Source of the DNA: Clostridiales bacterium
Lineage (GTDB): Bacteria > Bacillota > Clostridia > Oscillospirales > Oscillospiraceae
Direction: 5' to 3'
Length of the DNA stretch: 60,529 nucleotides
NCBI GenBank assembly: GCA_019420945.1
Contig: JAHZGF010000048.1
Location: 1 to 60,529 of the forward strand
This document shows positions 7,586-15,547 of this stretch, piece by piece. Position 1 is the first letter of the stretch. The number at the start of each line of letters is the position of its first letter. The notes below the pieces were generated by a model. The model was not told the DNA's origin and did no database searches. It saw only the letters and a program-made list of their open reading frames with translations. The position numbers and the translations under genes were made by a program.

Positions 7586-8972
7586 CGTGCTCCACCTCTT
7601 TTCCTCTTGTTTCAGTTTTGCGGATATCTTCTTCCATCTGCTTACTTGCCGTCTGGATTTCCCGGCACAGGGCCAGCTTTTTGCGTTCTGCGCGGATCTG
7701 CCGGTTTAGCTCGGCAAGCTGGTTATACACCTCCGTTTTTTCTTGTGTCAGATGCTCAGAGGGGATGCCGCACCGTTCCAATAGGCGCACGGCTTGCATG
7801 TAGCGGGCAAACTCTTCCTCCATGCCGGACAGCCCCTTCTCATAGCATACCTTGGCCGGTGCCAGGGCCTCCACATCCGCCAGGGCGTCGTACAGCGCCT
7901 GCCGCTTCTTTTTGCGCACATTGAGGATGGTGCGCTGCTTCATCAGATCGGCCAGTGTTTCCTCTGTGCGGCTTTGATAGGCGGTCATTTCGTCAGTGGT
8001 GGAAATGTTGTTCTCTCGCAGGAAAGCAAACTGTGTCCGGTACTGCTCAAATTTCATGACTTCCTGCCGCAGGTGCGGCGTCATCCTGGGGGGATACTGT
8101 CGCTGTTCGATTCTTCCCAGCAGGTAGAGATAATGAACGTACAGGGTCAAAAAACCCGTGTATTTGGGGTGTCTGCGGTAGGGACGAAACATGGGCCTGT
8201 CAGAAAATGCGGCCCGTTGACCTGTCTCGATTTCCTCCAAATTGCCCAGGATGGCGGCACGGATACCGTTCTCTGTGAAGGTGGCATTTTTTCTGCCTGG
8301 ATACTGAAACCGCTCCTGGCCCCGCAGACGGAATCCCAGACGGTTTCCGTAGCGGATCTCGTAGCCCTTGTGCTCCATGAGCAGGAAGAAGTGCCCTAGG
8401 TCATTGGCGTCCTCAATGGACTCCCGGAGATCCGCCTCCAACATGGAGCGGAAGGTGGGTTGACCTTTGGATTGATGCAGCCACTCCACATAGCTCATGG
8501 ATTTGGAGGTCTCTCCGGATAGGATCACAGAGAGGCCGTGCTCCCGGCACAGCCGGTCTGAGATGGCCCGGATCTGGCAGTAATAGCTTCTGGCATTGCT
8601 ATGATATTTCTCGCCGGTGTCCGCGTTCACAGAGTTGAACACAATGTGCGAATGGATATGCCCCCGATCCACATGGGTGGCAATTACCGCCTCGTAACCG
8701 TCCAGATGCTCCGCAACGAAAGTCTTGGCAATTTCCAGAGCCAGCTCGGGAGAGATTTCACCGGGCTTGAAGGACTGGACAATATGGTAATACTGGACGC
8801 CCCCCATGTTTTCAGTGTCCCGTTTCGTCTCCAGCATCTGACGGCATTCCCGGCCTGGCTCACAGCCCTGATGGGCGGTGAGGATCTTCTGCTCCGTCTT
8901 ATCGCCGTTGAGGATGTAGTCGATCCCGATATCCAGCCGACCTTTTCGGGCCAGGATCTTGGTGACAGCCAT
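7566..8972 (-). CDS. MobA/VirD2-type relaxase
   Basis: The DNA strand-transferase that nicks oriT and stays bound to the 5' end. The protein has 468 residues. Its relaxase domain fills the N-terminal part, with a candidate catalytic Tyr at residue 19 (DIGIDYILN) and the metal-binding histidine motif HVDRGHIHSHIVFN near residue 100. The C-terminal half contains charged, helix-prone segments. The start ATG shares one base with the MobC stop (TAATG), so the pair is coupled. oriT is expected just upstream, in the hairpin-rich segment after 9300. Confidence 0.92.
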   Translation of the reverse strand: MAVTKILARKGRLDIGIDYILNGDKTEQKILTAHQGCEPGRECRQMLETKRDTENMGGVQYYHIVQSFKPGEISPELALEIAKTFVAEHLDGYEAVIATHVDRGHIHSHIVFNSVNADTGEKYHSNARSYYCQIRAISDRLCREHGLSVILSGETSKSMSYVEWLHQSKGQPTFRSMLEADLRESIEDANDLGHFFLLMEHKGYEIRYGNRLGFRLRGQERFQYPGRKNATFTENGIRAAILGNLEEIETGQRAAFSDRPMFRPYRRHPKYTGFLTLYVHYLYLLGRIEQRQYPPRMTPHLRQEVMKFEQYRTQFAFLRENNISTTDEMTAYQSRTEETLADLMKQRTILNVRKKKRQALYDALADVEALAPAKVCYEKGLSGMEEEFARYMQAVRLLERCGIPSEHLTQEKTEVYNQLAELNRQIRAERKKLALCREIQTASKQMEEDIRKTETRGKEVEHDEHRRR

Positions 8973-9289
8973 TACGGATTGGCCACCTGGTACATCAACT
9001 CATAGACTTTATCCAGCAGGAACAGTCCACGCCTGGCATCCTCTGCCGTGGCGATACCGGCATTGACGCTGCGGGCGATCTGGTTGATGTTATTGCCGAT
9101 GTGATGGATCTCCGTGCGGAGGTCCTTGATTTCCTGGGAGGGTCTGGCCCGGATCGGAGTCCCGTCGATGAGCCGGACGATATAAGCCCGTTTACACAGC
9201 CCGCAGAGTTTGGCCTGACGGCAGAGCTGCTGATACTGCTCCGCCGTCAGCTCAATGTGCAGATGGTGTTTTTCTTTTGGGAGCCCCAA
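8972..9289 (-). CDS. MobC-like relaxosome accessory protein
   Basis: A protein of about 105 residues matching MobC/ribbon-helix-helix mobilisation proteins, with HLHIELTAEQYQQLCRQA at the N-terminus and IGNNINQIARSVNAG, the most conserved MobC segment, in the second half. I place the start at the TTG at 9289 because AGGAGG lies 5 bp upstream; a TTG at 9319 is possible but has a poorer site. The protein would bind oriT and recruit the relaxase encoded directly after it. Confidence 0.85.
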   Translation of the reverse strand: MGLPKEKHHLHIELTAEQYQQLCRQAKLCGLCKRAYIVRLIDGTPIRARPSQEIKDLRTEIHHIGNNINQIARSVNAGIATAEDARRGLFLLDKVYELMYQVANP

Positions 9290-9303
9290 GCGTGCCTCCT
9301 TTC

Positions 9304-9480
9304 TGCGGCTCTGCCGCAAACCTTCCGCCCGCAGGCGGCATTGGGGTCAGGGGTTTCCCCTGCAAGCGCGCAAAATGTACATTTGCGCTATGCTTGCCCA
9401 ACGCCGCCCCAGGCGGCGTTGGCTAGGCCCCGCCGAAGCGGGACCTATTTTCAAGCGGTAAGTGGATTATGATCATGGCG
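9304..9480. other. Candidate origin of transfer (oriT)
   Basis: No gene is visible between MobC and the methyltransferase (about 430 bp). The MobC-proximal part is dense in inverted repeats: TGCGGC/GCCGCA at 9304-9318, CCGCC/GGCGG at 9325-9338, and a long imperfect palindrome at 9362-9397 centred on AAATGTACATTT with outer arms GCAAGC/GCTTGC. A further one, AACGCCGCC/GGCGGCGTT, lies at 9400-9420. Placement directly upstream of mobC-relaxase is the usual site of oriT. The exact nick site was not recognised. Confidence 0.5.
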
Positions 9481-9513
9481 GGCAGAGCCTGCCAGCTCCA
9501 TGGAAAAGAAAAA

Positions 9514-9538
9514 TCACCGCTCTGGACCAGAGCGGTGA
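9514..9538 (-). terminator. Terminator-like hairpin upstream of oriT
   Basis: A perfect 12-bp stem, TCACCGCTCTGG with CCAGAGCGGTGA around one base, is followed on the minus strand by TTTTTCTTTT. Together with 9634-9663 it isolates a stretch of about 95 nt that holds a GGAG site and a five-codon frame, MSEEY. That layout is suggestive of a leader peptide but could be chance. Confidence 0.65.
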
Positions 9539-9633
9539 CGCCTACCTTGCAGGCTGGAATGCTCAATATTCCTCTGACATGATTATCTCCACACAAGGGT
9601 GTCTATGTTAGCACCCTGAAGGTTAAAAAATCC

Positions 9634-9663
9634 GGGCAGGGTGTCTAATGCGACACCCTGCCC
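9634..9663 (-). terminator. Terminator after the methyltransferase operon
   Basis: A perfect 12-bp stem, GGGCAGGGTGTC with its complement, has a 6-nt loop and is followed on the minus strand by GGATTTTTTAA. It lies about 57 bp beyond the methyltransferase stop and should end the long upstream ICE operon. Confidence 0.85.
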
Positions 9664-9719
9664 AAACTACAATATACTACCAGAAAACTCATCAAGGACA
9701 ATCGGCAGACAGTACACCG

Positions 9720-10469
9720 TCACACACCCTGGGCCAGTTCCCGCTCAATCCGTTCCTTGGACAGGGCGGCATAGGCATCCGTAACCTCGATGCCAGTGGC
9801 GGAGTAACCCTCCAGCACGGCAGCCAGCACCGTGCTGCCGGAACCGGCAAAGGGGTCCAGAATATGTCCGCCCGGCTCGGTGATCTTCACCACATCCCGC
9901 ATGAGCTGCAAGGGCTTTTCCGTCAGGTGGATGCGGTTCTGGGGATTGCCATACTTGAATACGCCGGGCAGACAGGGGACAGGTCTGCTGATAGGCATAT
10001 CCCCGTTGGAACCCCAGACAATGTACTCAGCCTGCTGGCGGAAACGGCCCTTCTGGGGACGGCTGTTGCCTTTGTCCCAGACAGCGGTACCGCGCCAGAT
10101 CCACCCCGCCCACTGGAGCGCATCAGTGGCTGCGGGGAGCTGCCGCCAGTCGATAAACATGCACACAGGGGCACCGGGTTTACAGACCTTGCGGGCGTCA
10201 TAGAGCCATTCAGCGGCCCAGCGGGTCCAGGATCGCTGATCCTTGGAGTCGCCATCAAAGGGAGGGGGTGCGCTTTCCCCCATGCTGGAATATTTCTTGT
10301 CGGTGGACTTGTTTTTCTCCGCCTGGGTTCGACCCCCAGAGGCATAGGGGGGATCGGTGATGACCGCATCGAAGGTATTAGGGGCAAACTCGCGCAGGAC
10401 CTTCAGTGCGTCGCCGTGGATGATCTCCCAGCTGGGATGAATCGCAGTGATATTATCGCTCATAGGCAT
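9720..10469 (-). CDS. DNA (N4/N6) methyltransferase, beta-class order
   Basis: An amino-methyltransferase of 249 residues. Motif IV, TDPPY, lies at about 38-42 and precedes the SAM-binding motif I, DPFAGSGST, near 207-215, so the order is beta-class. The start is the ATG at 10469 (or 10463); it overlaps the previous gene by 17 bp, and AAGGAG lies just upstream. No restriction enzyme gene accompanies it, so it is probably an orphan methylase that modifies the element or evades host restriction. A SAM synthetase lies in the same operon at 13203-14354 and could supply its cofactor (inference). Confidence 0.85.
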   Translation of the reverse strand: MPMSDNITAIHPSWEIIHGDALKVLREFAPNTFDAVITDPPYASGGRTQAEKNKSTDKKYSSMGESAPPPFDGDSKDQRSWTRWAAEWLYDARKVCKPGAPVCMFIDWRQLPAATDALQWAGWIWRGTAVWDKGNSRPQKGRFRQQAEYIVWGSNGDMPISRPVPCLPGVFKYGNPQNRIHLTEKPLQLMRDVVKITEPGGHILDPFAGSGSTVLAAVLEGYSATGIEVTDAYAALSKERIERELAQGV

Positions 10470-11046
10470 GTTTCTCCTTCTTTCCTTTGGATTGATTTTG
10501 GAGCGCGGGCAGATCCGTCTCCACATATTCGCTGATGATACACAGCGCCTCATGGTAAGTGTGGCAATTCCCTCCGGTGATGCGGTCGCACATCTCTTTG
10601 GCTTGGTCACCCATGCCATGCTTCCGGAGCGTTCTGGACGCTGCCCCCATCAGGTTGAAGATGTTACCGTCTTGCTCAATCAGCGAACAGTACGGTTTTG
10701 CTCGCTCCTGCTGGTTCGGCTGATCCAGGAAACCACCCAGCCGATTGGGTACATAGTCGGACAGCCAAGTGCCTCCAAACTGGCTGTGTGTCTGAATCCG
10801 CCACATCGCAAGCTTTCCCACATTCAGCTGAACCCCCTCAAAAGAGAACAGCAGGTTTGTGAGACCGTCGTGCTGGAATGTAGCCGCGTTTTCGAACTTG
10901 GAGCCGTTCAGCAGGATTCCTTCCTGAGTAAGCAGCTCGTTGATGCCGTCCACCCATTCCTGAAGGTCGCCGCCGCAGCCCTGGAGGATCAGCCCCTCCT
11001 CATCGGTCATGTGCCGCAAGTCCTCCGTGGTCTTTTCTCGGATCAT
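10453..11046 (-). CDS. Conserved ICE protein of unknown function
   Basis: A 197-residue soluble protein I cannot assign. It looks bipartite. An acidic N-terminal part (MTDEEGLILQGCGGDLQEWV, then LLNGSKFENAATF and an LLFSFEGVQLNVGKLAMWRI segment) is followed by a C-terminal part, NIFNLMGAASRTLRKHGMGD ... YHEALCIISEYVE. Similar helical segments occur in other mobile-element proteins. There are no membrane helices. It overlaps the methyltransferase by 17 bp and the preceding gene by 4 bp, so it is translated as part of the same operon. Confidence 0.7.
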   Translation of the reverse strand: MIREKTTEDLRHMTDEEGLILQGCGGDLQEWVDGINELLTQEGILLNGSKFENAATFQHDGLTNLLFSFEGVQLNVGKLAMWRIQTHSQFGGTWLSDYVPNRLGGFLDQPNQQERAKPYCSLIEQDGNIFNLMGAASRTLRKHGMGDQAKEMCDRITGGNCHTYHEALCIISEYVETDLPALQNQSKGKKEKHAYER

Positions 11047-11822
11047 TTGACCTCCTCGCGCTTGGCGCTTTTCTTTCTTCTGGGCGAAGTGCGTCCCTTC
11101 GTTTTCAAATCGGTTACCACTGGGATATCCAGTTTATTGGCGCGATGGATCTCCGCCCACATCCCTTCCGTGACCGGTCCATAGACATTGACCTGCTGAC
11201 ACTTTTCTACCAGCCGAAGGCCCATCTCCCGTGCGGCCTGATCCTGCACCGGATTGCCCGGATCTGCGATGGGCGGGAACATGAGATGGGGGCAGACTGG
11301 GATGTCGCCCGCCTGAAAGACTTCCTGGGCTTTCTGTCTGGCGAACTCAATGTTTTTCTCTACCTCACCTCGGAGGGGCGCGCAGATGTACACCAATTTG
11401 GGTCCGTGGTCTTTTGCCGGGACTTGAATGCGAAAAGTCTCCACATAGTCGCTGGCCATTTGCCGGAGCTGCCGGTAGTCCTCCTGGGAGGGATGGTAGG
11501 CATACCAATCGATCCGGTCACCATCTACCCAAATATGCGGATCAACGCCATCCCGCAGGTAGGGGTTGTTGGGGATCTTCTGTTTTCCCCATACATCCTT
11601 GAACCGAAGAGTCAGCTTGTCCACCACACCCTGATTGCTGTCCAGCAGCGTCAGGCGAAGAGCTGCATAGTGATCCGCATGGCCCAGTGTAACAAATTCA
11701 GCCCTCACCTGACGATTTCTGTCCAAGCCACCCAGGCAAGCACGGCCTACAAAGACCGGATCATGGATCACAGCCCCGTCCGCAAACAGTTTGCGGAGTT
11801 CCTGCTCAAAAAAGTTGCTCAT
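11043..11822 (-). CDS. Protein with C-terminal nucleoside deoxyribosyltransferase-like (DUF4406-type) domain
   Basis: A 259-residue protein in two parts. The N-terminal half (about 1-130) is not recognised but contains a conserved-looking VDPHIWVDGDRIDWYAY stretch. The C-terminal half (about 140-240) starts KLVYICAPLRGEVEKNIEFA and contains CPHLMFPPIAD and VYGPVTEGMWAEIHRA. This is the pattern of the nucleoside 2-deoxyribosyltransferase-like family seen on phages and ICEs. The ligand is unknown; nucleotide metabolism or sensing is an inference from the fold family. The tail is strongly basic (RRKKSAKREE). It overlaps both neighbours by 4 bp. Confidence 0.72.
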   Translation of the reverse strand: MSNFFEQELRKLFADGAVIHDPVFVGRACLGGLDRNRQVRAEFVTLGHADHYAALRLTLLDSNQGVVDKLTLRFKDVWGKQKIPNNPYLRDGVDPHIWVDGDRIDWYAYHPSQEDYRQLRQMASDYVETFRIQVPAKDHGPKLVYICAPLRGEVEKNIEFARQKAQEVFQAGDIPVCPHLMFPPIADPGNPVQDQAAREMGLRLVEKCQQVNVYGPVTEGMWAEIHRANKLDIPVVTDLKTKGRTSPRRKKSAKREEVK

Positions 11823-12454
11823 CTGCTCATCTCACAGCCTTTCTGTTTTTGGGGCGTGGGAGGGGACGGTTGTTGAGGAGCCAGTTCGTCTCGGGACGAA
11901 TCCCGGATCACAGAACGGTTTTTCCCGCTGATCACCAGGGTGTCCAGCGTATCGTTGCGGATCTCCTCACCGCTGATCACCAATGCGCTGCCTGTCAGAC
12001 GCACATCCCCGGATACTTTGCCATAGACCGCACAGTGGCTGGACAGAATGGGAACGCCCATGGTATCCTTGTCATTAAGGATCATGGAAAACCCGGAGGC
12101 CCTGGCAGAGGTGCTGAGCACAGCGCCTCGTATATAGGCATTGTCCTCTGCCCGCGCATGGCCGGAAAGGACAGCGCCCATAGAGATATAAGCGTTGTCG
12201 CAGACGACCGCCTCTCCGCGCAGAATAGCCCCCTTGTCAACATAGGCGTCATTACAGGCAATGGCATCGTCAAAAATCCATGCGCTATCGTCCGGCTCGA
12301 AGGAAAGGTTGCTCTCGCTCTCCACAAAGCCACCTAAATCACCGGCTTTGACCTCCGCACTCACATCCCGGAGTGCCCGGATACGATGAAGAAAGGGATA
12401 CTTTTCATGCGAGATCTCCGTGATTTCATATTTCTGATTGCTCGTTGTTCTCAT
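11819..12454 (-). CDS. Left-handed beta-helix repeat protein
   Basis: A 211-residue protein. After an N-terminal segment ending KAGDLGGFVESESNLS it shows short repeats such as AWIFDDAIACNDAYVDKGAI and AVVCDNAYISMGAVLSGHAR. This is the hexapeptide-like rhythm of a left-handed beta-helix. Proteins of this kind are found on phages and ICEs of Firmicutes with no agreed function. The C-terminus is proline-rich. It overlaps the next gene by 4 bp and starts 8 bp after the PP-loop gene ends. It is predicted to be cytoplasmic because no signal peptide is visible. Confidence 0.7.
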   Translation of the reverse strand: MRTTSNQKYEITEISHEKYPFLHRIRALRDVSAEVKAGDLGGFVESESNLSFEPDDSAWIFDDAIACNDAYVDKGAILRGEAVVCDNAYISMGAVLSGHARAEDNAYIRGAVLSTSARASGFSMILNDKDTMGVPILSSHCAVYGKVSGDVRLTGSALVISGEEIRNDTLDTLVISGKNRSVIRDSSRDELAPQQPSPPTPQKQKGCEMSR

Positions 12455-12462
12455 CTCCTTTT

Positions 12463-13206
12463 TTATGCAGCATTTTGGAACAGACTCTCCTGCGCATCTT
12501 CCAGACGGAACTCCGCGTCAATGTCGGAGAAGGTCTCGCTGCGATTGAATTTCTCGCTTACCTTGTTGGGCAAGGCCTGCAGCTCCAACATCCGTTCCCA
12601 CAGGTTTGGGTGGTAGTCATAGAGATGGCGCAGTTCTTTTCTTTTGGCGTTAGGGCAGAACCAGCAACCCCCGCGGGTTGTAAATGTGTAGACAGGCGAA
12701 AGCAGCCCTGCCCGCTGGCAGAGCTGCTTTGCATCTTCCTCTGTACAGTTGTACTTGTCCAGTAAGGAGACCCGGTTTCCGGCCAATCGAAGCAGCCGTT
12801 CCTGCTCGTCCTTGGCGATCCCAATATACTGAACTGTGTCGGGCGGCAGCGATTTTTGGTATCGCAGGATCGGTTTCAGCTTGCAATCTCTCTGAACAGC
12901 ACACCGTCCGCAGATGGGAAAAGAACGCAGAAGGCCCTTCTTAGGACCGCGGGTGATTTTGCCTGTGAAGAGATCCACATACGTTTTCTCACTGCGCAGG
13001 ACGGTTACCTTCACACCCCTGCGTTCTAAAGCCGGAATGGCGGTGGTGTAGATAAAATCTCGGTGTTCCGGCACCTCGCCGGAGATCTCCTTGTTAAACA
13101 TGACCTCACAGTATACTGCCTCATCCAGAGGCTCCCCATGTTCCAGAGCCAGTAATATGGTGGCAAGACTGTCCTTGCCAAAGGAACAGGAGGCAACATG
13201 TTTCAA
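12463..13206 (-). CDS. PP-loop ATP pyrophosphatase, PAPS-reductase-like
   Basis: An adenine-nucleotide alpha-hydrolase-type enzyme of about 247 residues. The PP-loop is SFGKDSLAT near the N-terminus. Two cysteine pairs, CGRCAVQRDC and GGCWFCPN, could bind a metal or iron-sulfur cluster. I place the start at the TTG at 13206, which overlaps the metK stop (TTGA) and sets the PP-loop close to the N-terminus. Family members reduce or transfer sulfur, or modify nucleic acids, but the ICE-borne branch has no established substrate. DndC-type DNA modification is a formal possibility, although no other dnd gene is present. Confidence 0.75.
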   Translation of the reverse strand: MKHVASCSFGKDSLATILLALEHGEPLDEAVYCEVMFNKEISGEVPEHRDFIYTTAIPALERRGVKVTVLRSEKTYVDLFTGKITRGPKKGLLRSFPICGRCAVQRDCKLKPILRYQKSLPPDTVQYIGIAKDEQERLLRLAGNRVSLLDKYNCTEEDAKQLCQRAGLLSPVYTFTTRGGCWFCPNAKRKELRHLYDYHPNLWERMLELQALPNKVSEKFNRSETFSDIDAEFRLEDAQESLFQNAA

Positions 13207-14354
13207 CGGTCCGACACACCTGCTTCCTTGATGCGACAGGCGTTGCACAGTACCTCCGCTTTGTCCGTCTGCTCCCAGGGTGCGTCCGGATGGGTAAAGT
13301 GGCCATAGTTACAGAACTGAGCGAAGATGGGCTTATCCAGTCCGAGGGCGTGACACATCCCGGCAGGGGTCAGGTCAAAGACCGCCCGGACGGCCTGTTC
13401 CAGCACATCATCCCGGTATTCGCCGGTCCCTTCGGTATCTACGTTGACCGCCACAGGCTCTGCCTTTCCGATGGCATAGGCCAGAGTGACGGTACAGCGA
13501 TCCGCCAGACCGGCAGATACAATGTTTTTTGCTATATAGCGGGCCATGTAGGCTCCGCTGCGGTCCACCTTGGTGGAGTCTTTACCAGACAGTGCGCCGC
13601 CGCCGTGAGGGGCCAGTCCGCCATAGGTATCCACCATCAGCTTGCGGCCCGTAAGGCCGGTATCCGCCTCAAATCCGCCATAGACAAACCGCCCCGATGG
13701 ATTGATCAGGATCTCCGTTTCCCCATCGAGCGGCAACTCCCGCAGTGCGGGATGGATCACATGGTCCATGAGTTCCTCCCGCAGTTGGTCCAGGTCTTTC
13801 TCCGGGTCATGCTGGCAGGACAGAACCACCGATGCAAGACGCACGGGGATATCGAAGTTGTACTCCACAGACACCTGCGCCTTGCCGTCCGGACGCAGGC
13901 CCTGGATCATCCCGGTTTTTCTGGCGTTGGTCAGCAGCCGGGTGAGCCGGTGGGCCAGGATGACCAGCAGAGGAAGATAGGATTCTGTCTCATCACAGGC
14001 AAAGCCATACATGATCCCCTGGTCGCCAGCCCCAGTCTGGACTCCTTCCCGCACAGCGTGAGCAATATCGTCGCTCTGATCGTGGGTGATGACCTCGATC
14101 TCATAGTCCAGCCCAGTGTACCCAGTTTCCCGGATGGTCCGGCAGACAATGGAGGGGATATCCGGCATGACCTTTGCCGAGATTTCTCCGGCCACCAGCA
14201 CTTTGCCAGCTGTGGCCAGTACTTCGCAGGCCACATGGGCGGAGGAGTCACCCTTGAGACAGGCATCCAGAACAGAATCCGCGATGGTGTCGCAGAGTTT
14301 GTCAGGGTGGCCCTCGGTAACAGACTCTGCGGTCAAAATGTATTTATCTCTCAT
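13203..14354 (-). CDS. metK: S-adenosylmethionine synthetase
   Basis: Full-length MetK, 383 residues, making SAM from ATP and methionine. Visible motifs are TEGHPDKLCDTIADSVLDA at the N-terminus, GAGDQGIMYGFA near residue 110 and GGGALSGKDSTKVDRSGAY near 250, all intact. A housekeeping gene inside a conjugative element is unusual; this is presumably a second copy in the cell. It is in the same operon as a DNA methyltransferase, and a cofactor-supply role is inferred. It overlaps the preceding DUF3846 gene by 11 bp and the following PP-loop gene by 4 bp. Confidence 0.95.
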   Translation of the reverse strand: MRDKYILTAESVTEGHPDKLCDTIADSVLDACLKGDSSAHVACEVLATAGKVLVAGEISAKVMPDIPSIVCRTIRETGYTGLDYEIEVITHDQSDDIAHAVREGVQTGAGDQGIMYGFACDETESYLPLLVILAHRLTRLLTNARKTGMIQGLRPDGKAQVSVEYNFDIPVRLASVVLSCQHDPEKDLDQLREELMDHVIHPALRELPLDGETEILINPSGRFVYGGFEADTGLTGRKLMVDTYGGLAPHGGGALSGKDSTKVDRSGAYMARYIAKNIVSAGLADRCTVTLAYAIGKAEPVAVNVDTEGTGEYRDDVLEQAVRAVFDLTPAGMCHALGLDKPIFAQFCNYGHFTHPDAPWEQTDKAEVLCNACRIKEAGVSDR

Positions 14355-14748
14355 GGTCGATTTTCCCTTTCTTTTTTATGTGTTGGTCGCTAACGATCCG
14401 TCCCTGTTCTCCGGCTGCCGTTCGCACAGGAAGGATCTGCATGTTGTCGTACAGGGACTTGTATCGCTGAATCTGCTCATCCGTCAGGGAAATAAACTCC
14501 TCCTGGCCAAGTCCAGCGACGAAGAAGGTGCCGCGGATGATGTCATAGGGCAGATAGTCCTTATCCAACAGCGGACGATTCATCGGCAGACCAAGGAGCT
14601 TTCCCTCAGAATTGCACACCAGGGCAACCGGCTCTTGGAACGGGTACACGGCTTCAATATCTCCTCCTACGAGCTGCTGCATATCCGGGAGGCTTTCAAT
14701 CTCCTGCACACGGCAGGGCTTTTGCGGTTCTACAACTAATACTTTCAT
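14344..14748 (-). CDS. DUF3846-family protein
   Basis: A 134-residue protein beginning MKVLVVEPQKPCRVQEIESL, followed by a YPFQEPVALVCNSEGKLLGL segment and DIIRGTFFVAGLGQEEFISL. This arrangement is typical of DUF3846, small proteins common on ICEs, phages and plasmids and of unknown function. The C-terminus is basic (IKKKGKIDHER). Its 3' end overlaps the metK start by 11 bp. Confidence 0.75.
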   Translation of the reverse strand: MKVLVVEPQKPCRVQEIESLPDMQQLVGGDIEAVYPFQEPVALVCNSEGKLLGLPMNRPLLDKDYLPYDIIRGTFFVAGLGQEEFISLTDEQIQRYKSLYDNMQILPVRTAAGEQGRIVSDQHIKKKGKIDHER

Positions 14749-14763
14749 GTGCGATCATTCCCC

Positions 14764-15288
14764 CTATCGCTCTTTCCCACGTTGCTTCTTGGGCGATTTG
14801 GCCTGCCCGCCGCAGATACGGTTGAGTCTACTGCTCTCTTGATCCAGTTCCTTGGCACAATACTCCCACGCCTGTTTTAATTTGGACAGTGGCAGTCCGT
14901 TCTGGCGATAGCCATCCCGAATGCCCTGGTAATAATATTCCGAGGGCAGGGCAGGAGAGCGCCACCGATCCCCATCCGTCATTACATAGGCCATGACGGT
15001 CAGCTGCCGTCCCGCACTGTCCTGCACAGCAACAGACTCTTTTTCGTATAGGTGGGGATATCCCTCATAGAGATCGAGAGACCGCTCACAGCCCGGTGTG
15101 ATCCGCCAAAGTAGGCCATGTACCTGCTGCCCTTCCTTGGGCTTGATGGTGGCAACGCCATTTCCGCTTGCGTTGCCGCGAAACAGCAGTTCATATCCCT
15201 CCAGCACGACCGGCCCCACCACCTGGGCCGCGGGACAGCGGTAGGCCATCTGATCCAGGTTGATGTTGCTGCCGTAGGCGAAATACAA
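14764..15288 (-). CDS. Gamma-glutamylcyclotransferase-like (AIG2/GGCT) protein
   Basis: A 174-residue GGCT-fold enzyme. The substrate-loop signature MYFAYGSNINLDQM is at the N-terminus, and a candidate catalytic Glu lies in LDLYEGYPHLYEKE. The C-terminus is basic and probably disordered. The family releases 5-oxoproline from gamma-glutamyl amines. The operon also encodes an amidoligase (15544-16515), an enzyme class that forms such amide bonds, so the two may act as a make-and-break pair. This gene pairing has been noted before in mobile-element operons; the substrate is unknown. Confidence 0.82.
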   Translation of the reverse strand: MYFAYGSNINLDQMAYRCPAAQVVGPVVLEGYELLFRGNASGNGVATIKPKEGQQVHGLLWRITPGCERSLDLYEGYPHLYEKESVAVQDSAGRQLTVMAYVMTDGDRWRSPALPSEYYYQGIRDGYRQNGLPLSKLKQAWEYCAKELDQESSRLNRICGGQAKSPKKQRGKER

Positions 15289-15295
15289 TTTATCT

Positions 15296-15547
15296 TCAGC
15301 TATGGTTCAACACCTCCAGCGCGCCGATCTTCGCCAGCGCCATGATCATGGTCTGCGCCTGCGCCTCCACACCGCGATCCGGCAGAATGCAGTCCTGATC
15401 CGTCATGCGGATGAAGTTGCTGCGAAGCTGCCAAATATAGCTTTCTGTGTCCGGAAACTCCGTGGGGTCAAAGGCAGCTTTCCGAAGCTGATCCATGATT
15501 TCTGTCCCGGTACCCTCGTACACGGTATCTTCAATGCGTATTTTCAT
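15296..15547 (-). CDS. Small ICE protein between amidoligase and cyclotransferase
   Basis: An 83-residue acidic protein of unknown function beginning MKIRIEDTVYEGTGTEIMDQ. No domain is recognised. It overlaps the amidoligase stop by 4 bp and ends 7 bp before the cyclotransferase start, so it belongs to that three-gene unit. Its short beta-strand start and helical tail (AQAQTMIMALAKIGALEVL) are compatible with a small partner or substrate protein, but nothing in the sequence proves this. Confidence 0.65.
   Translation of the reverse strand: MKIRIEDTVYEGTGTEIMDQLRKAAFDPTEFPDTESYIWQLRSNFIRMTDQDCILPDRGVEAQAQTMIMALAKIGALEVLNHS

Noticed and set aside
14354..14800. Possible SAM riboswitch before metK
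   Set aside because: metK overlaps the upstream gene and has no leader RNA.
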